In this document: positions 1 to 5,837 of the stretch, one piece after another
Position numbering within the stretch: position 1 is the stretch's first letter
Layout: every line of letters starts with the position of its first letter
NCBI GenBank assembly: GCA_034436375.1
Contig: DAOTVS010000117.1
Location: forward strand, 1 to 7,948
Length of the DNA stretch: 7,948 bases
Direction: 5' to 3'
Source: DAOTVS01 sp034436375
GTDB taxonomy: Bacteria > Chloroflexota > Anaerolineae > SpSt-313
The notes under the pieces: model-generated
The model's input: only the letters and a program-made list of their open reading frames with translations
What the model was told of the DNA's origin: nothing
Database searches by the model: none
Made by a program: the position numbers and the translations under genes

Positions 1-1984
1 TGTCAAGCCCGTCCAGGTTCAGGTCGAGGGTAATGGGTCCGCTTGTGGCTGAGAGGTGCACAAGCATCAGGTAAAGCGCCCGCCTATCTGCGCTGAGCAC
101 CGCCATGGCATCGAGTACCGGATGCTCATGATGGGCCGGGATGCGCCCAAAGCGTTGCCGGGTGGAAAGGCTCCCGCAGGCAAGGTCCACCGCCACCGGC
201 GTGCCGTTGGCCAGGGCTGCTCCCAACACATGCCCCCAGTGGCAAGGGTTGGCCCACACCCTCTCGCGCGTCTTGCGCAGGCCGCCGCCGTGGTTCACCG
301 TGGCCGAATGGGTGAGCAGCTCTACTCGCTCGCCCATGCGGATGCAGACGTGGATGATCGTGGCGTCGTAGAGCGCCTCGGAGATGGTCGCCGGGCTGGG
401 CAGGGTCGCCGGTGAGAGCCTGGCCCCTGGCCCTACCGCGCCTTGAAAGTGGGCAAAGAGTTGCAGCTCGGTGATGGCCACCCGCGGCTCGCGCGCCCCC
501 GCCGCCTGCGCAACGCTGCAGAGGGCATGGTACTTGCCCGGGAGCGTGCTGGCATAACCCATAAAAGCATGGAATAGCTCGGCGGGGTCGGTGTCCTGAT
601 CGACCGGGCCACCGGTGAGGAGGTGATCGGTGATGACCTCCAGGTTCGCGCCATTCGTCCCCACCAGGCGGCGGGTCCACTCGTCGCCCGCCTCACAATC
701 CGTTGAGCCGCAGGCCAGCAGCCGGATGGAGGGGTCCGCGGCGCGCATGGCTGCGGCAAAGCGGCGGTAACGATCGGCATAGCCCCCTGGCGTGCTCCAG
801 CTCACCTGCCAGTGGCCCTCGATCTCGTTGCCCACCTCCCACAAACGGATGCCGTAGGGTTCGGGGTGGCCGTTCTCGGCGCGCAGGCGACCCATGGGGG
901 TATCAGCCGCGCCGTTACAGTATTCCACCCACTCCGCCGCCTCCTCGGGCGTGCCGTTGCCCGCATTGACGCAGATCATCGGCTCGCAGCCCACGGCGCG
1001 GCAAAAGGCGATAAACTCGTCGGTGCCGAAGAGGTTGTACTCCAGCCCCTCCCAGGCCGGGTTGGGGCGGGTGGGGCGGGCATCGATGGGGCCCACGCCG
1101 TCGCGCCAGTGGTAACCCGAGACAAAGTTGCCCCCGGGCCAGCGCAAGAGCGGCAGCCGGGCCTGGCGCAGGAAGCGGATCACATCGGGGTCGGCCCCGC
1201 CTACGTGGTCTGCCGGGTAGAGGAGAATACGATCCAGCACCAGGTTGGCCCCGGCGGGCGCCGTGAGGGCAAAATGGTAGGGCACGTCTGTCGGCGCATC
1301 CGCAGGCACCTGCAGCACTGCCCTGATCGTGGTCCATTCGGCGCTGAGCTTGAGCTCTGCACGGCACACAGGCGACGAGACTTCCAAAGCCTTTGGAGAC
1401 TTGGGTCTAGAGTCCACTGGCGCGAGTGAGGCCACTACCGTCACCGGTTGCTCGGCGCGGCCCACCAGGCGCAGCTGGAACTCGCGGATGCGGTGCAGTG
1501 GCAGGTAGGCTCGCTGGGCGATGCCAGCGGCCCCCTGTAACACCTCCACCCGCTGCGCCCGATTGCCGAAGCGACCCACATCGGGGCTCAGGCGCACCTG
1601 CGAGGGCTCGCCGGTGCGCACCCAACCAAAGGCCGCGCCCGCCGCATAATCGGCCTGCAACTGCGCCGGGCTCGACCAGCCGAGGCGCATGGCATATTCC
1701 AGGATGCGCTCCGCAATGCGAGCGCGATCTCCCTCAGCCGGCGCCCCACCATCGACCGCGTTGAGGTCATTCTCGGCCGCCACGAACACCCAGTGGCCAA
1801 AGGTAGGGTTCATCAGGATCTGGGCCTCCATGCCGTTGTAGATATTGTGGCCCAGGTGTTCGCAGAACTTGCCGTAGAGCAGAGGATTCACGCGCCAACC
1901 TGCCCGTGCCATTGCATCGATCTTGAGCGTGGCGTGGCCCGCTTCCGATAGAGGTGTATAGTGCAGCAAATCAATGCCAGACAT
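1..1984 (-). CDS. Alpha-L-arabinofuranosidase, GH51, long form (3'-partial)
   Basis: Seen: an uninterrupted minus-strand frame from ATG at 1984 to the window edge, 661 codons, with no stop, so the C-terminus lies outside. The start is set by AAGGAG at 1996-1991, 6 nt upstream. No signal peptide is visible, so a cytoplasmic enzyme is likely. GH51 landmarks in order: 'LLYGKFCEHLG' and 'NIYNGMEAQIL' (residues 35-57), a beta-rich carbohydrate-binding-like domain (about 80-240), 'RWPGGNF' (281-287), the acid/base motif 'WEVGNE' with predicted Glu387, and 'AITEL' with predicted nucleophile Glu506. The two Glu are 119 residues apart, the same spacing as E175/E294 in the Geobacillus GH51 enzyme. The inserted jelly-roll-like domain explains why the protein is longer than the roughly 500-residue short forms. 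Known role: hydrolysis of terminal alpha-L-arabinofuranosyl residues from arabinan, arabinoxylan or their oligosaccharides. Residues 191-204 carry an odd low-complexity insertion (see repeat at 1377-1415). Divergently transcribed from the alcohol dehydrogenase gene. Confidence 0.93.
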   Translation of the reverse strand, partial: MSGIDLLHYTPLSEAGHATLKIDAMARAGWRVNPLLYGKFCEHLGHNIYNGMEAQILMNPTFGHWVFVAAENDLNAVDGGAPAEGDRARIAERILEYAMRLGWSSPAQLQADYAAGAAFGWVRTGEPSQVRLSPDVGRFGNRAQRVEVLQGAAGIAQRAYLPLHRIREFQLRLVGRAEQPVTVVASLAPVDSRPKSPKALEVSSPVCRAELKLSAEWTTIRAVLQVPADAPTDVPYHFALTAPAGANLVLDRILLYPADHVGGADPDVIRFLRQARLPLLRWPGGNFVSGYHWRDGVGPIDARPTRPNPAWEGLEYNLFGTDEFIAFCRAVGCEPMICVNAGNGTPEEAAEWVEYCNGAADTPMGRLRAENGHPEPYGIRLWEVGNEIEGHWQVSWSTPGGYADRYRRFAAAMRAADPSIRLLACGSTDCEAGDEWTRRLVGTNGANLEVITDHLLTGGPVDQDTDPAELFHAFMGYASTLPGKYHALCSVAQAAGAREPRVAITELQLFAHFQGAVGPGARLSPATLPSPATISEALYDATIIHVCIRMGERVELLTHSATVNHGGGLRKTRERVWANPCHWGHVLGAALANGTPVAVDLACGSLSTRQRFGRIPAHHEHPVLDAMAVLSADRRALYLMLVHLSATSGPITLDLNLDGLD
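1377..1415. repeat. Hairpin repeat inside the GH51 coding sequence
   Basis: Positions 1383-1397 form a perfect 7-bp stem around a single base (TCCAAAG-C-CTTTGGA). It is flanked by a direct repeat GAGACTT (1377-1383 and 1396-1402), followed by a TCTAGA palindrome (1406-1411). Read in the GH51 frame it encodes roughly D191-S204, rich in Ser, Pro and Lys. Its codons (TCT, AGA, CCA, TTG, GAA) are AT-richer than those around it. The same C-R-AAG-N-CTT-K core occurs twice between dhaK and dhaL. Interpreted as an in-frame insertion of a small dispersed repeat into a surface loop of the carbohydrate-binding-like domain. The hairpin is directly seen; its origin is inference. Confidence 0.5.
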
Positions 1985-2012
1985 GGTGTTCTCCTTCATA
2001 CGGCATGCTACC

Positions 2013-2018
2013 ATTATA
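2013..2018 (-). promoter_or_regulatory. Candidate -10 box for the GH51 gene
   Basis: A perfect TATAAT reads leftward at 2018-2013, about 29 nt upstream of the GH51 ATG at 1984, with the AAGGAG ribosome site in between. No good -35 is found at 16-18 bp (CGTAAG at 17 bp is poor), so this is a promoter guess from one strong hexamer in a GC-rich context. Confidence 0.35.
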
Positions 2019-2046
2019 CTTTACCGCCAGTGTTGCTTACGAGTGT

Positions 2047-2075
2047 TTGGAGAGGCTGCTTCATGGTCCTATACT
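2047..2075 (+). promoter_or_regulatory. Candidate sigma70-type promoter for the alcohol dehydrogenase gene
   Basis: TTGGAG (2047-2052) and TATACT (2070-2075) are separated by 17 bp and lie about 70 nt upstream of the ATG at 2145. The -10 matches consensus at 5 of 6 positions, the -35 at 3 of 6. A short palindrome GCAATTGC (2083-2090) just downstream of the -10 and a 5-bp inverted repeat TGGTG/CACCA (2097-2114) could be operator sites, but neither resembles a regulator family I can name. Confidence 0.3.
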
Positions 2076-2128
2076 GCACGGCGCAATTGCCGATATTGGT
2101 GCCGCAGGACACCACCCTGCCGAGGGAA

Positions 2129-2133
2129 AGGAG
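2129..2133 (+). promoter_or_regulatory. Ribosome binding site that sets the alcohol dehydrogenase start
   Basis: AGGAG within GAAAGGAGTG lies 11 nt before ATG 2145. The frame stays open upstream to an ATG at 1974, but that would place the divergent promoter region inside a gene and add 57 residues unlike this family. Homology to YqhD-type enzymes begins right at 'MLNFDYCAPTK'. The start at 2145 is therefore preferred. Confidence 0.75.
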
Positions 2134-2144
2134 TGAATCACAAT

Positions 2145-3317
2145 ATGTTGAACTTTGACTACTGTGCGCCTACGAAAGTGGTGTTCGGCAAAGGTACGGA
2201 GGCCCGCGTCGGCGAGCTGGTGCGCGAACAACAGGGCAAGAAGGTGTTGGTACACTATGGCAGCAAAAGCGCCCGCGCTTCCGGCCTCTTGGATCGCATA
2301 TGCGCCTCGCTGAGCCAGGCGGGCATCGGCTACGTGACCCTGGGCGGGGTGGTGCCCAACCCGCGGCTTTCCAAGGTGTATGAGGGCATTGACCTGTGCA
2401 GGCGCGAAGGGGTGGATTTCATCCTGGCGGTGGGCGGCGGCAGCGTGATCGATTCTGCCAAGGCTATCAGCTATGGCCTCTCGCACGATTTCGACGTCTG
2501 GGACCTCTTTGAGGGCAAGGCGAAAGCGACGGCCTTCAAGCCGCTGGGCGTGGTGCTGACCATTGCCGCCGCGGGCAGTGAAATGAGCTGGTCCACGGTT
2601 ATCACCAAGGAAGAGGGCTGGCTCAAGCGCCCCTACAACGACGACATCGCGCGCCCCAAGTTTGCCATCATGAACCCCGAGTTGACCTATTCGCTGCCAG
2701 AATACCAGACGATGAGCGGCTGCGTGGATATCCTGATGCACACCATGGAGCGGTATTTCACCACCGTGGATACCATGGACCTGACCGATCGCATCGCCGA
2801 GGCTCTCATGCGCACCGTCATGGAGAACGCCCATGTGCTGCGCCGGGATCCGCACAACTATAAAGCGCGAGCGGAAGTGATGTGGGCGAGCAGCCTCTCG
2901 CACAACGGGTTGACCGGCCTCGGTGCAACCGCCGATTGGGTCAGCCACAGGCTCGAGCACGAGCTGAGCGGCATGTTCGACGTAGCGCACGGCGCCGGTC
3001 TGGCCGCTGTGTGGGGCAGTTGGGCACGCTATGTGTTCAAGACCAAGGCCGCGCGCTTTGCCCAATTCGCTGTGCGCGTGCTGGATGTGCAGGAAGCCTC
3101 TGACGAAGAGGTGACCGCGCTCAAAGGCATCGAGGCCATGGAGTCGTTTTTCCGTTCCATCGGCATGCCCACGAACATCCACGAGTTGGGCTATGACCTT
3201 ACAGATGAGCAGGTCAAGGAGTTGGCCCACAAGTGCTACGTGGCCAACGGAACGATGCACGGCTTCCGCGACATCGCCGAAGAGGATATGGCACGCATAT
3301 TCGCCATGGCGCGCTAG
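2145..3317 (+). CDS. Iron/zinc-dependent alcohol dehydrogenase, YqhD/butanol dehydrogenase type
   Basis: A 390-residue protein, close to the 387 of E. coli YqhD. It should reduce aldehydes (or oxidise primary alcohols/diols) with NAD(P)H in the cytoplasm. Seen: the family opening 'NFDYCAPTKVVFGKG', a nucleotide loop 'YGSKS' (38-42) where YqhD has a Gly-rich YGGGS, the dinucleotide motif 'GGGS' (97-100) followed by D103 and K106, 'GSE' (144-146), and the full metal site. The predicted ligands Asp195, His199, His268 and His282 match YqhD Asp194, His198, His267 and His281 with a constant offset of one. The C-terminal 'NGTMHGFRDI' (about 365-375) is where the YqhD group has a 'GENHDIT'-like segment. 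The gene stands alone: GH51 diverges upstream and a long inverted repeat follows about 40 bp after the stop. The substitutions in 'YGSKS' leave NADPH versus NADH preference open. The physiological substrate cannot be read from sequence. Confidence 0.93.
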   Translation: MLNFDYCAPTKVVFGKGTEARVGELVREQQGKKVLVHYGSKSARASGLLDRICASLSQAGIGYVTLGGVVPNPRLSKVYEGIDLCRREGVDFILAVGGGSVIDSAKAISYGLSHDFDVWDLFEGKAKATAFKPLGVVLTIAAAGSEMSWSTVITKEEGWLKRPYNDDIARPKFAIMNPELTYSLPEYQTMSGCVDILMHTMERYFTTVDTMDLTDRIAEALMRTVMENAHVLRRDPHNYKARAEVMWASSLSHNGLTGLGATADWVSHRLEHELSGMFDVAHGAGLAAVWGSWARYVFKTKAARFAQFAVRVLDVQEASDEEVTALKGIEAMESFFRSIGMPTNIHELGYDLTDEQVKELAHKCYVANGTMHGFRDIAEEDMARIFAMAR

Positions 3318-3358
3318 AGCATACAAGTAGTCACCCCTGCAACCTCTGGTTCGTAGTC

Positions 3359-3440
3359 AGGGAGAGGGGGAGCCGGATGGCGTGAGGTAGACTCTGCGGC
3401 ACGAGTTGGCCCTTCACGCCATCCGGCTCCCCCTCTCCCT
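3359..3440. repeat. Long perfect inverted repeat (27-bp arms, 28-nt loop)
   Basis: The left arm 3359-3385 and right arm 3414-3440 are exact reverse complements; the arms begin AGGGAGAGGGGGAGCCGG and the loop is 28 nt. A further 7-bp pair GGTAGAC (3386-3392) / GTCTACC (3444-3450) offers an alternative fold. The element starts 41 bp after the alcohol dehydrogenase stop. There is no T-tract on either side, so it is not a canonical intrinsic terminator, although it would form a very stable RNA hairpin and could protect the upstream mRNA 3' end. The GGGAGAGGGGGA/TCCCCCTCTCCC arm resembles purine/pyrimidine-skewed arms of dispersed intergenic repeats in many GC-rich bacteria. No clean target-site duplication flanks it. 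Confidence 0.9.
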
Positions 3441-3935
3441 ATCGTCTACCCCGTGGCCGAGCTTGCTGCGGCCAACCTGCAGGCGGCCAAGCGTATCGAC
3501 GCTCTGCGCCAGCTGCTGCAGAGCAAACCGGAGGACACAGGCGCCGAGCTGCCCTTCCTGCCGTTGCGCAACGAGGTGCAGCAGATGCGCGCCGACGTCG
3601 GTTATCTGCCGTTTTCCGGAGGGCAGGGTGTGCGCTACCTGACGCAGTATAGCCAGGGGCCCATACCCATCAACAACCAGGGGCTGTTCTATACCTTCCA
3701 GGGCCTGACCGACGACGGCCGGTACTATGTGGCGGCGATCCTGCCCGTGGCGCACAGCATGCTCCCGGCGGATGCGGAGAGCCTGCCCCAGAGTGAGCGT
3801 GACGCAGCGAGCGCTGATTTCGCGCAGTACCTGAGCGACACGACCAAGGCGCTGAACGCGCAGAACGGCGCCGGCTTCCAGCCCGCACTGACCGAACTGG
3901 ACGCGCTGGTCCAATCCATCACAGTCAATCCGTAG
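3441..3935 (+). pseudogene. C-terminal remnant of an unidentified gene, N-terminus missing
   Basis: A plus-strand frame giving about 164 credible residues, starting 'IVYPVAELAAAN' at 3441 and ending at TAG 3933-3935. The sequence is protein-like throughout: an Ala/Leu/Gln-rich helix, then 'LPFLPLRNEVQQM', 'GVRYLTQYSQGPIPINNQG', 'YTFQGLTDDGRYYVAAILPV', and an acidic helical tail ending 'LDALVQSITVNP'. It resembles the C-terminal part of secreted or lipoprotein-type proteins I associate with Chloroflexota, but I cannot name the family. Coding-like sequence begins one base after the right arm of the 3359-3440 inverted repeat. Further upstream the frame runs through the repeat to a stop at 3354-3356. 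There is no signal peptide, and no ribosome site before the only nearby start (GTG 3453). Best read as a gene truncated at the repeat. A short expressed protein from GTG 3453 is less likely. Confidence 0.6.
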
Positions 3936-3966
3936 CCCTCGTTTCACAGTCTCAGTGCGGCCTTGC

Positions 3967-3995
3967 GGGCGCCGCGTCGGATAGGCGCGGCGCCC
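3967..3995. terminator. GC-rich hairpin between convergent genes, possible bidirectional terminator
   Basis: GGGCGCCGCG (3967-3976) and CGCGGCGCCC (3986-3995) form a perfect 10-bp stem with a 9-nt loop. It sits in the 69-bp gap between the plus-strand remnant (ends 3935) and dhaL on the minus strand (ends 4005), the expected place for a shared terminator. No T-run follows on either strand, so termination would need another mechanism. Stem is seen; role is inferred from position. Confidence 0.55.
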
Positions 3996-4004
3996 TGTGC
4001 CCGG

Positions 4005-4637
4005 CTACCGGCCCAGGATGGCCTCGATCACCTGTACAAACAGCACCATACCTGGGTCGGGCTGGCCTTCGGTGCGCTCGCCGACCCAGCTCGCCCGCCC
4101 CATACGGCTGCGCAGGGGGATGGCGGCATCGCGGCCTTCGCGCGCGGCCTGCAACAGCGCCTCGCCGGCCTCGTGCAGAGTCTTACCCTGCGCGACGGCG
4201 GCGGCAAAAGCCTCGGCGGCCGGGTGCAGGGCGTCCACAAGGGTCTTGTCGCCTGGCCTGGCCTTGCCCCGCTCCTGCACGCTGGCATCGGCGGCGGTGA
4301 GCATTTTGGCCAGCGTGGCCGCATCGAGGCTGCGCAGCCCGCGCGCCTCCTTGCCGGCGCGCATAAGTGCGGTGGCCGTCAGCGCGCCCATGGTGCTCGA
4401 GGCCGCTTTGTTGAAGGCCATCCCCAGGCCGGCCAGGTACTTGCCCAGGTCATCGCCTGGCGAATTGGCGGCCGTATACTCTTGCAGGGCCACGGCGCCC
4501 TTGGTGACGGTGATCCCCAGGTCGCCATCGCCCATGGCCGCATCGAGCTGGTTCAGCTCATCACGCAACTCGGGCAGGCGGGCCGCCACACGCTCGACTG
4601 CGGCCGCGATCTGTGCCCCATCCACAAGCTCACTCAC
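4005..4637 (-). CDS. dhaL: Dihydroxyacetone kinase-like nucleotide-binding subunit DhaL
   Basis: A 210-residue DAK2-domain protein, the usual length for DhaL. This subunit binds the adenine nucleotide and Mg2+ that pass the phosphoryl group to the ketose held on DhaK. Seen: the metal/phosphate motif 'LDAAMGDGDLG' with Asp32, Asp37 and Asp39 (E. coli counterparts Asp30, Asp35, Asp37), 'SSTMGALTATALM' in the nucleotide loop, 'GDKTLVDAL', and the C-terminal signature 'GRASWVGERTEGQPDPGM'. Leu40 replaces the His seen in the classic GDGDHG form. The start is GTG at 4637, chosen because GGAGG lies 6 nt upstream at 4648-4644. It follows dhaK on the same strand after 93 nt containing three hairpins, so expression relative to dhaK may be adjusted there. 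No dhaM lies downstream; the next item is a convergent gene remnant. Confidence 0.94.
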   Translation of the reverse strand: MSELVDGAQIAAAVERVAARLPELRDELNQLDAAMGDGDLGITVTKGAVALQEYTAANSPGDDLGKYLAGLGMAFNKAASSTMGALTATALMRAGKEARGLRSLDAATLAKMLTAADASVQERGKARPGDKTLVDALHPAAEAFAAAVAQGKTLHEAGEALLQAAREGRDAAIPLRSRMGRASWVGERTEGQPDPGMVLFVQVIEAILGR

Positions 4638-4643
4638 AGCTTA

Positions 4644-4648
4644 CCTCC
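4644..4648 (-). promoter_or_regulatory. Ribosome binding site supporting a GTG start for dhaL
   Basis: GGAGG (inside CGGAGGTAAG on the minus strand) lies 6 nt before GTG 4637. No ATG in this frame is better placed, and the family N-terminus 'LVDGAQIAAAVERV' follows directly. Confidence 0.8.
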
Positions 4649-4660
4649 GATACTGGGCAC

Positions 4661-4721
4661 CCCGAAGGCTTGGGGCCTCCGGGAGGTCCGGCAAGGCTGC
4701 AAATCTCGAAGACTTGCAGCC
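4661..4721. repeat. Cluster of three small hairpins between dhaK and dhaL
   Basis: Three adjacent symmetric elements fill most of the 93-bp gap. First, 4661-4675, CCC-g-AAG-g-CTT-g-GGG, a palindrome with two mismatched positions and a single-base centre. Second, 4676-4686, CCTCC-g-GGAGG. Third, 4695-4721, an 8-bp stem GGCTGCAA/TTGCAGCC, extended by one G-U-type pair and three more pairs to a 3-nt loop in the minus-strand RNA. The first and third share the core CGAAG-R-CTTG (4663-4672 and 4707-4716, 9 of 10 identical), also close to the hairpin inside the GH51 gene. They lie after the dhaK stop and before the dhaL ribosome site, where they could stabilise or uncouple the two messages. Confidence 0.7.
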
Positions 4722-4730
4722 TGCTGCCAC

Positions 4731-5732
4731 CTACACTTGCACGAAGAAAGGCGACTGGGCGGGGTAATCGAGCAGTGACGCCAGCTCATCGTCCAGCTTG
4801 AAGAAGGTAAGGGAAGCCCCTGCCATCTCCATGCTGGTGGCATATTCGCCGATATAAGCGCGATGGATGCTCACGCCCTGCCCACGGAGGATGTCATAGA
4901 CCCGGCGATAGAGGATGTAGAGCTCCTCGCGCGGGGTGGCGCCCAGGCTGTTGACCATCACCGCCGCGCGGTCACCCGCGCCCAGTGGCATATCGGCCAG
5001 GAGGGCCGCGGCCATGCGCTCGGCGATCTGATCGGCGGACTGGAGCTTTTCCCGCTTCATGCCCGGCTCGCCGTGGATGCCCATGCCAATCTCCATCTCG
5101 TCTTCGCCGATGGTAAAGGTAGGCCGGCCGGCCGCGGGCACCGTGCAGGGCGAGAGGGCCACACCCATGGTGCGGATATTCGCCAGGGCCTTGCGCGCCG
5201 CTGCCTCCACCTGATCCAATGATCCGCCCAGGTCCGCCCGGGCCCCGGCGACCTTGAAGGCAAAGACCATACCGGCCACGCCTCGGCGCCGTTCTGCCTC
5301 GGCGGGCGGCGCCGAGGCCACGTCATCCTTGACGAGCACCGTGCGCACCTCAATATCTTCCATGGCGGCCATCTCGGCGGCCATATCGAAATTCATCGTA
5401 TCGCCGCCATAGTTGCCATAGATGTAGAGCACACCGCGCCCGCCATGGATGCGTCGGGTGACCTCGAGCATCTGATCAGCATTGGGCGAGGCAAACACGT
5501 CACCGACCGCGCAGCCATCGAGCAGCCCCTGCCCGACATAGCCCAGAAAGACGGGCAGGTGCCCCGAGCCGCCGCCTGTGGCCAGCGCCACTTTACCCTC
5601 TATGGGGGCGCCGGCGCGTACGATGCAGTGCGTATCATCCCCGGCAAAAGTGAGCATGTCGGGGTGGGCCTTGAGCAGGCCATCCAGCATCTCGACGACA
5701 AACTCGTTGGGGTTGTTGAGGATCTTTTTCAT
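4731..5732 (-). CDS. dhaK: Dihydroxyacetone kinase-like substrate-binding subunit DhaK
   Basis: A 333-residue DAK1-domain protein. It binds a short ketose (dihydroxyacetone in the archetype) covalently through a histidine while DhaL supplies the phosphoryl group; cytoplasmic. Seen: 'GGGSGH' (53-58) with His58, 'GNYGGDTMNF' with Asp111, and 'GMGIHGE' with the covalent-binding His220. These match E. coli DhaK His56, Asp109 and His218 with a constant offset of two, so the active site is complete. The loop after His58 reads 'GHLPVFLGYVG' rather than the classic GHEP form, and 'NYGGD' rather than NYTGD. This points to a divergent DhaK branch whose true substrate may be another ketose, such as a tetrulose or branched sugar (inference). 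ATG 5732 is preferred over an in-frame ATG seven codons upstream because AAGGAG lies 6 nt before it. Downstream of two ABC sugar permease genes and upstream of dhaL on the same strand. Confidence 0.95.
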   Translation of the reverse strand: MKKILNNPNEFVVEMLDGLLKAHPDMLTFAGDDTHCIVRAGAPIEGKVALATGGGSGHLPVFLGYVGQGLLDGCAVGDVFASPNADQMLEVTRRIHGGRGVLYIYGNYGGDTMNFDMAAEMAAMEDIEVRTVLVKDDVASAPPAEAERRRGVAGMVFAFKVAGARADLGGSLDQVEAAARKALANIRTMGVALSPCTVPAAGRPTFTIGEDEMEIGMGIHGEPGMKREKLQSADQIAERMAAALLADMPLGAGDRAAVMVNSLGATPREELYILYRRVYDILRGQGVSIHRAYIGEYATSMEMAGASLTFFKLDDELASLLDYPAQSPFFVQV

Positions 5733-5738
5733 GGATCT

Positions 5739-5744
5739 CTCCTT
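5739..5744 (-). promoter_or_regulatory. Ribosome binding site that sets the dhaK start
   Basis: AAGGAG at 5744-5739 is 6 nt before ATG 5732. An in-frame ATG at 5753 would place this site inside the gene and add seven residues ('MQGKERS') that the family lacks. Confidence 0.85.
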
Positions 5745-5790
5745 GCCTTGCAAGCCGCCAATATCATGGAGAACAAGCCTGGTCGGCTAA

Positions 5791-5820
5791 AGAGTAGCAC
5801 AATCTCGGTCAGGCGTCCAA
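5791..5820 (-). promoter_or_regulatory. Candidate internal promoter for dhaK-dhaL
   Basis: On the minus strand TTGGAC (5820-5815) and TACTCT (5796-5791) are 18 bp apart, and the -10 is preceded by TGC, an extended -10 feature. It lies about 60 nt upstream of the dhaK ATG and just after the 72-bp palindrome, so dhaK-dhaL could be transcribed apart from the permeases. Hexamer matches are modest (3/6 and 4/6). Confidence 0.3.
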
Positions 5821-5837
5821 GAGCGCCCGCCGATCGT

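Noticed and set aside
126..1367. Several minus- and plus-strand frames of 100-200 codons within the GH51 region
   Set aside because: All are out of frame with the continuous GH51 translation, which carries every expected motif from N-terminus to nucleophile without interruption.
1974..2144. N-terminal extension of the alcohol dehydrogenase to an ATG at 1974 (57 extra residues)
   Set aside because: It overlaps the divergent promoter region and the GH51 start, has Cys/Arg/Trp-rich non-family sequence, and a good ribosome site and family N-terminus mark the start at 2145.
2061..3326. Open 421-codon minus-strand frame opposite the alcohol dehydrogenase
   Set aside because: The translation is His/Ala/Gly-rich with no recognisable domain, and the opposite strand encodes a complete enzyme with all metal ligands. 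It is a GC-driven antisense artefact.
3359..3440. Insertion element with target-site duplication
   Set aside because: The bases just outside the arms (TAGTC and ATCGT) do not form a direct repeat, and the loop is too short to code for anything, so only an inverted repeat is claimed.
3453..3935. Intact small gene starting at GTG 3453
   Set aside because: There is no ribosome site, and coding-like sequence extends upstream of the GTG to the edge of the inverted repeat, which favours a truncated gene.
3963..4778. Long plus-strand frames opposite dhaL and the dhaK-dhaL gap
   Set aside because: They run across two genes and an intergenic hairpin cluster and have no domain features; DhaL on the other strand is unambiguous.
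5733..5753. Upstream ATG for dhaK at 5753
   Set aside because: It would bury the AAGGAG ribosome site inside the gene; the ATG at 5732 has correct spacing and the expected family N-terminus.
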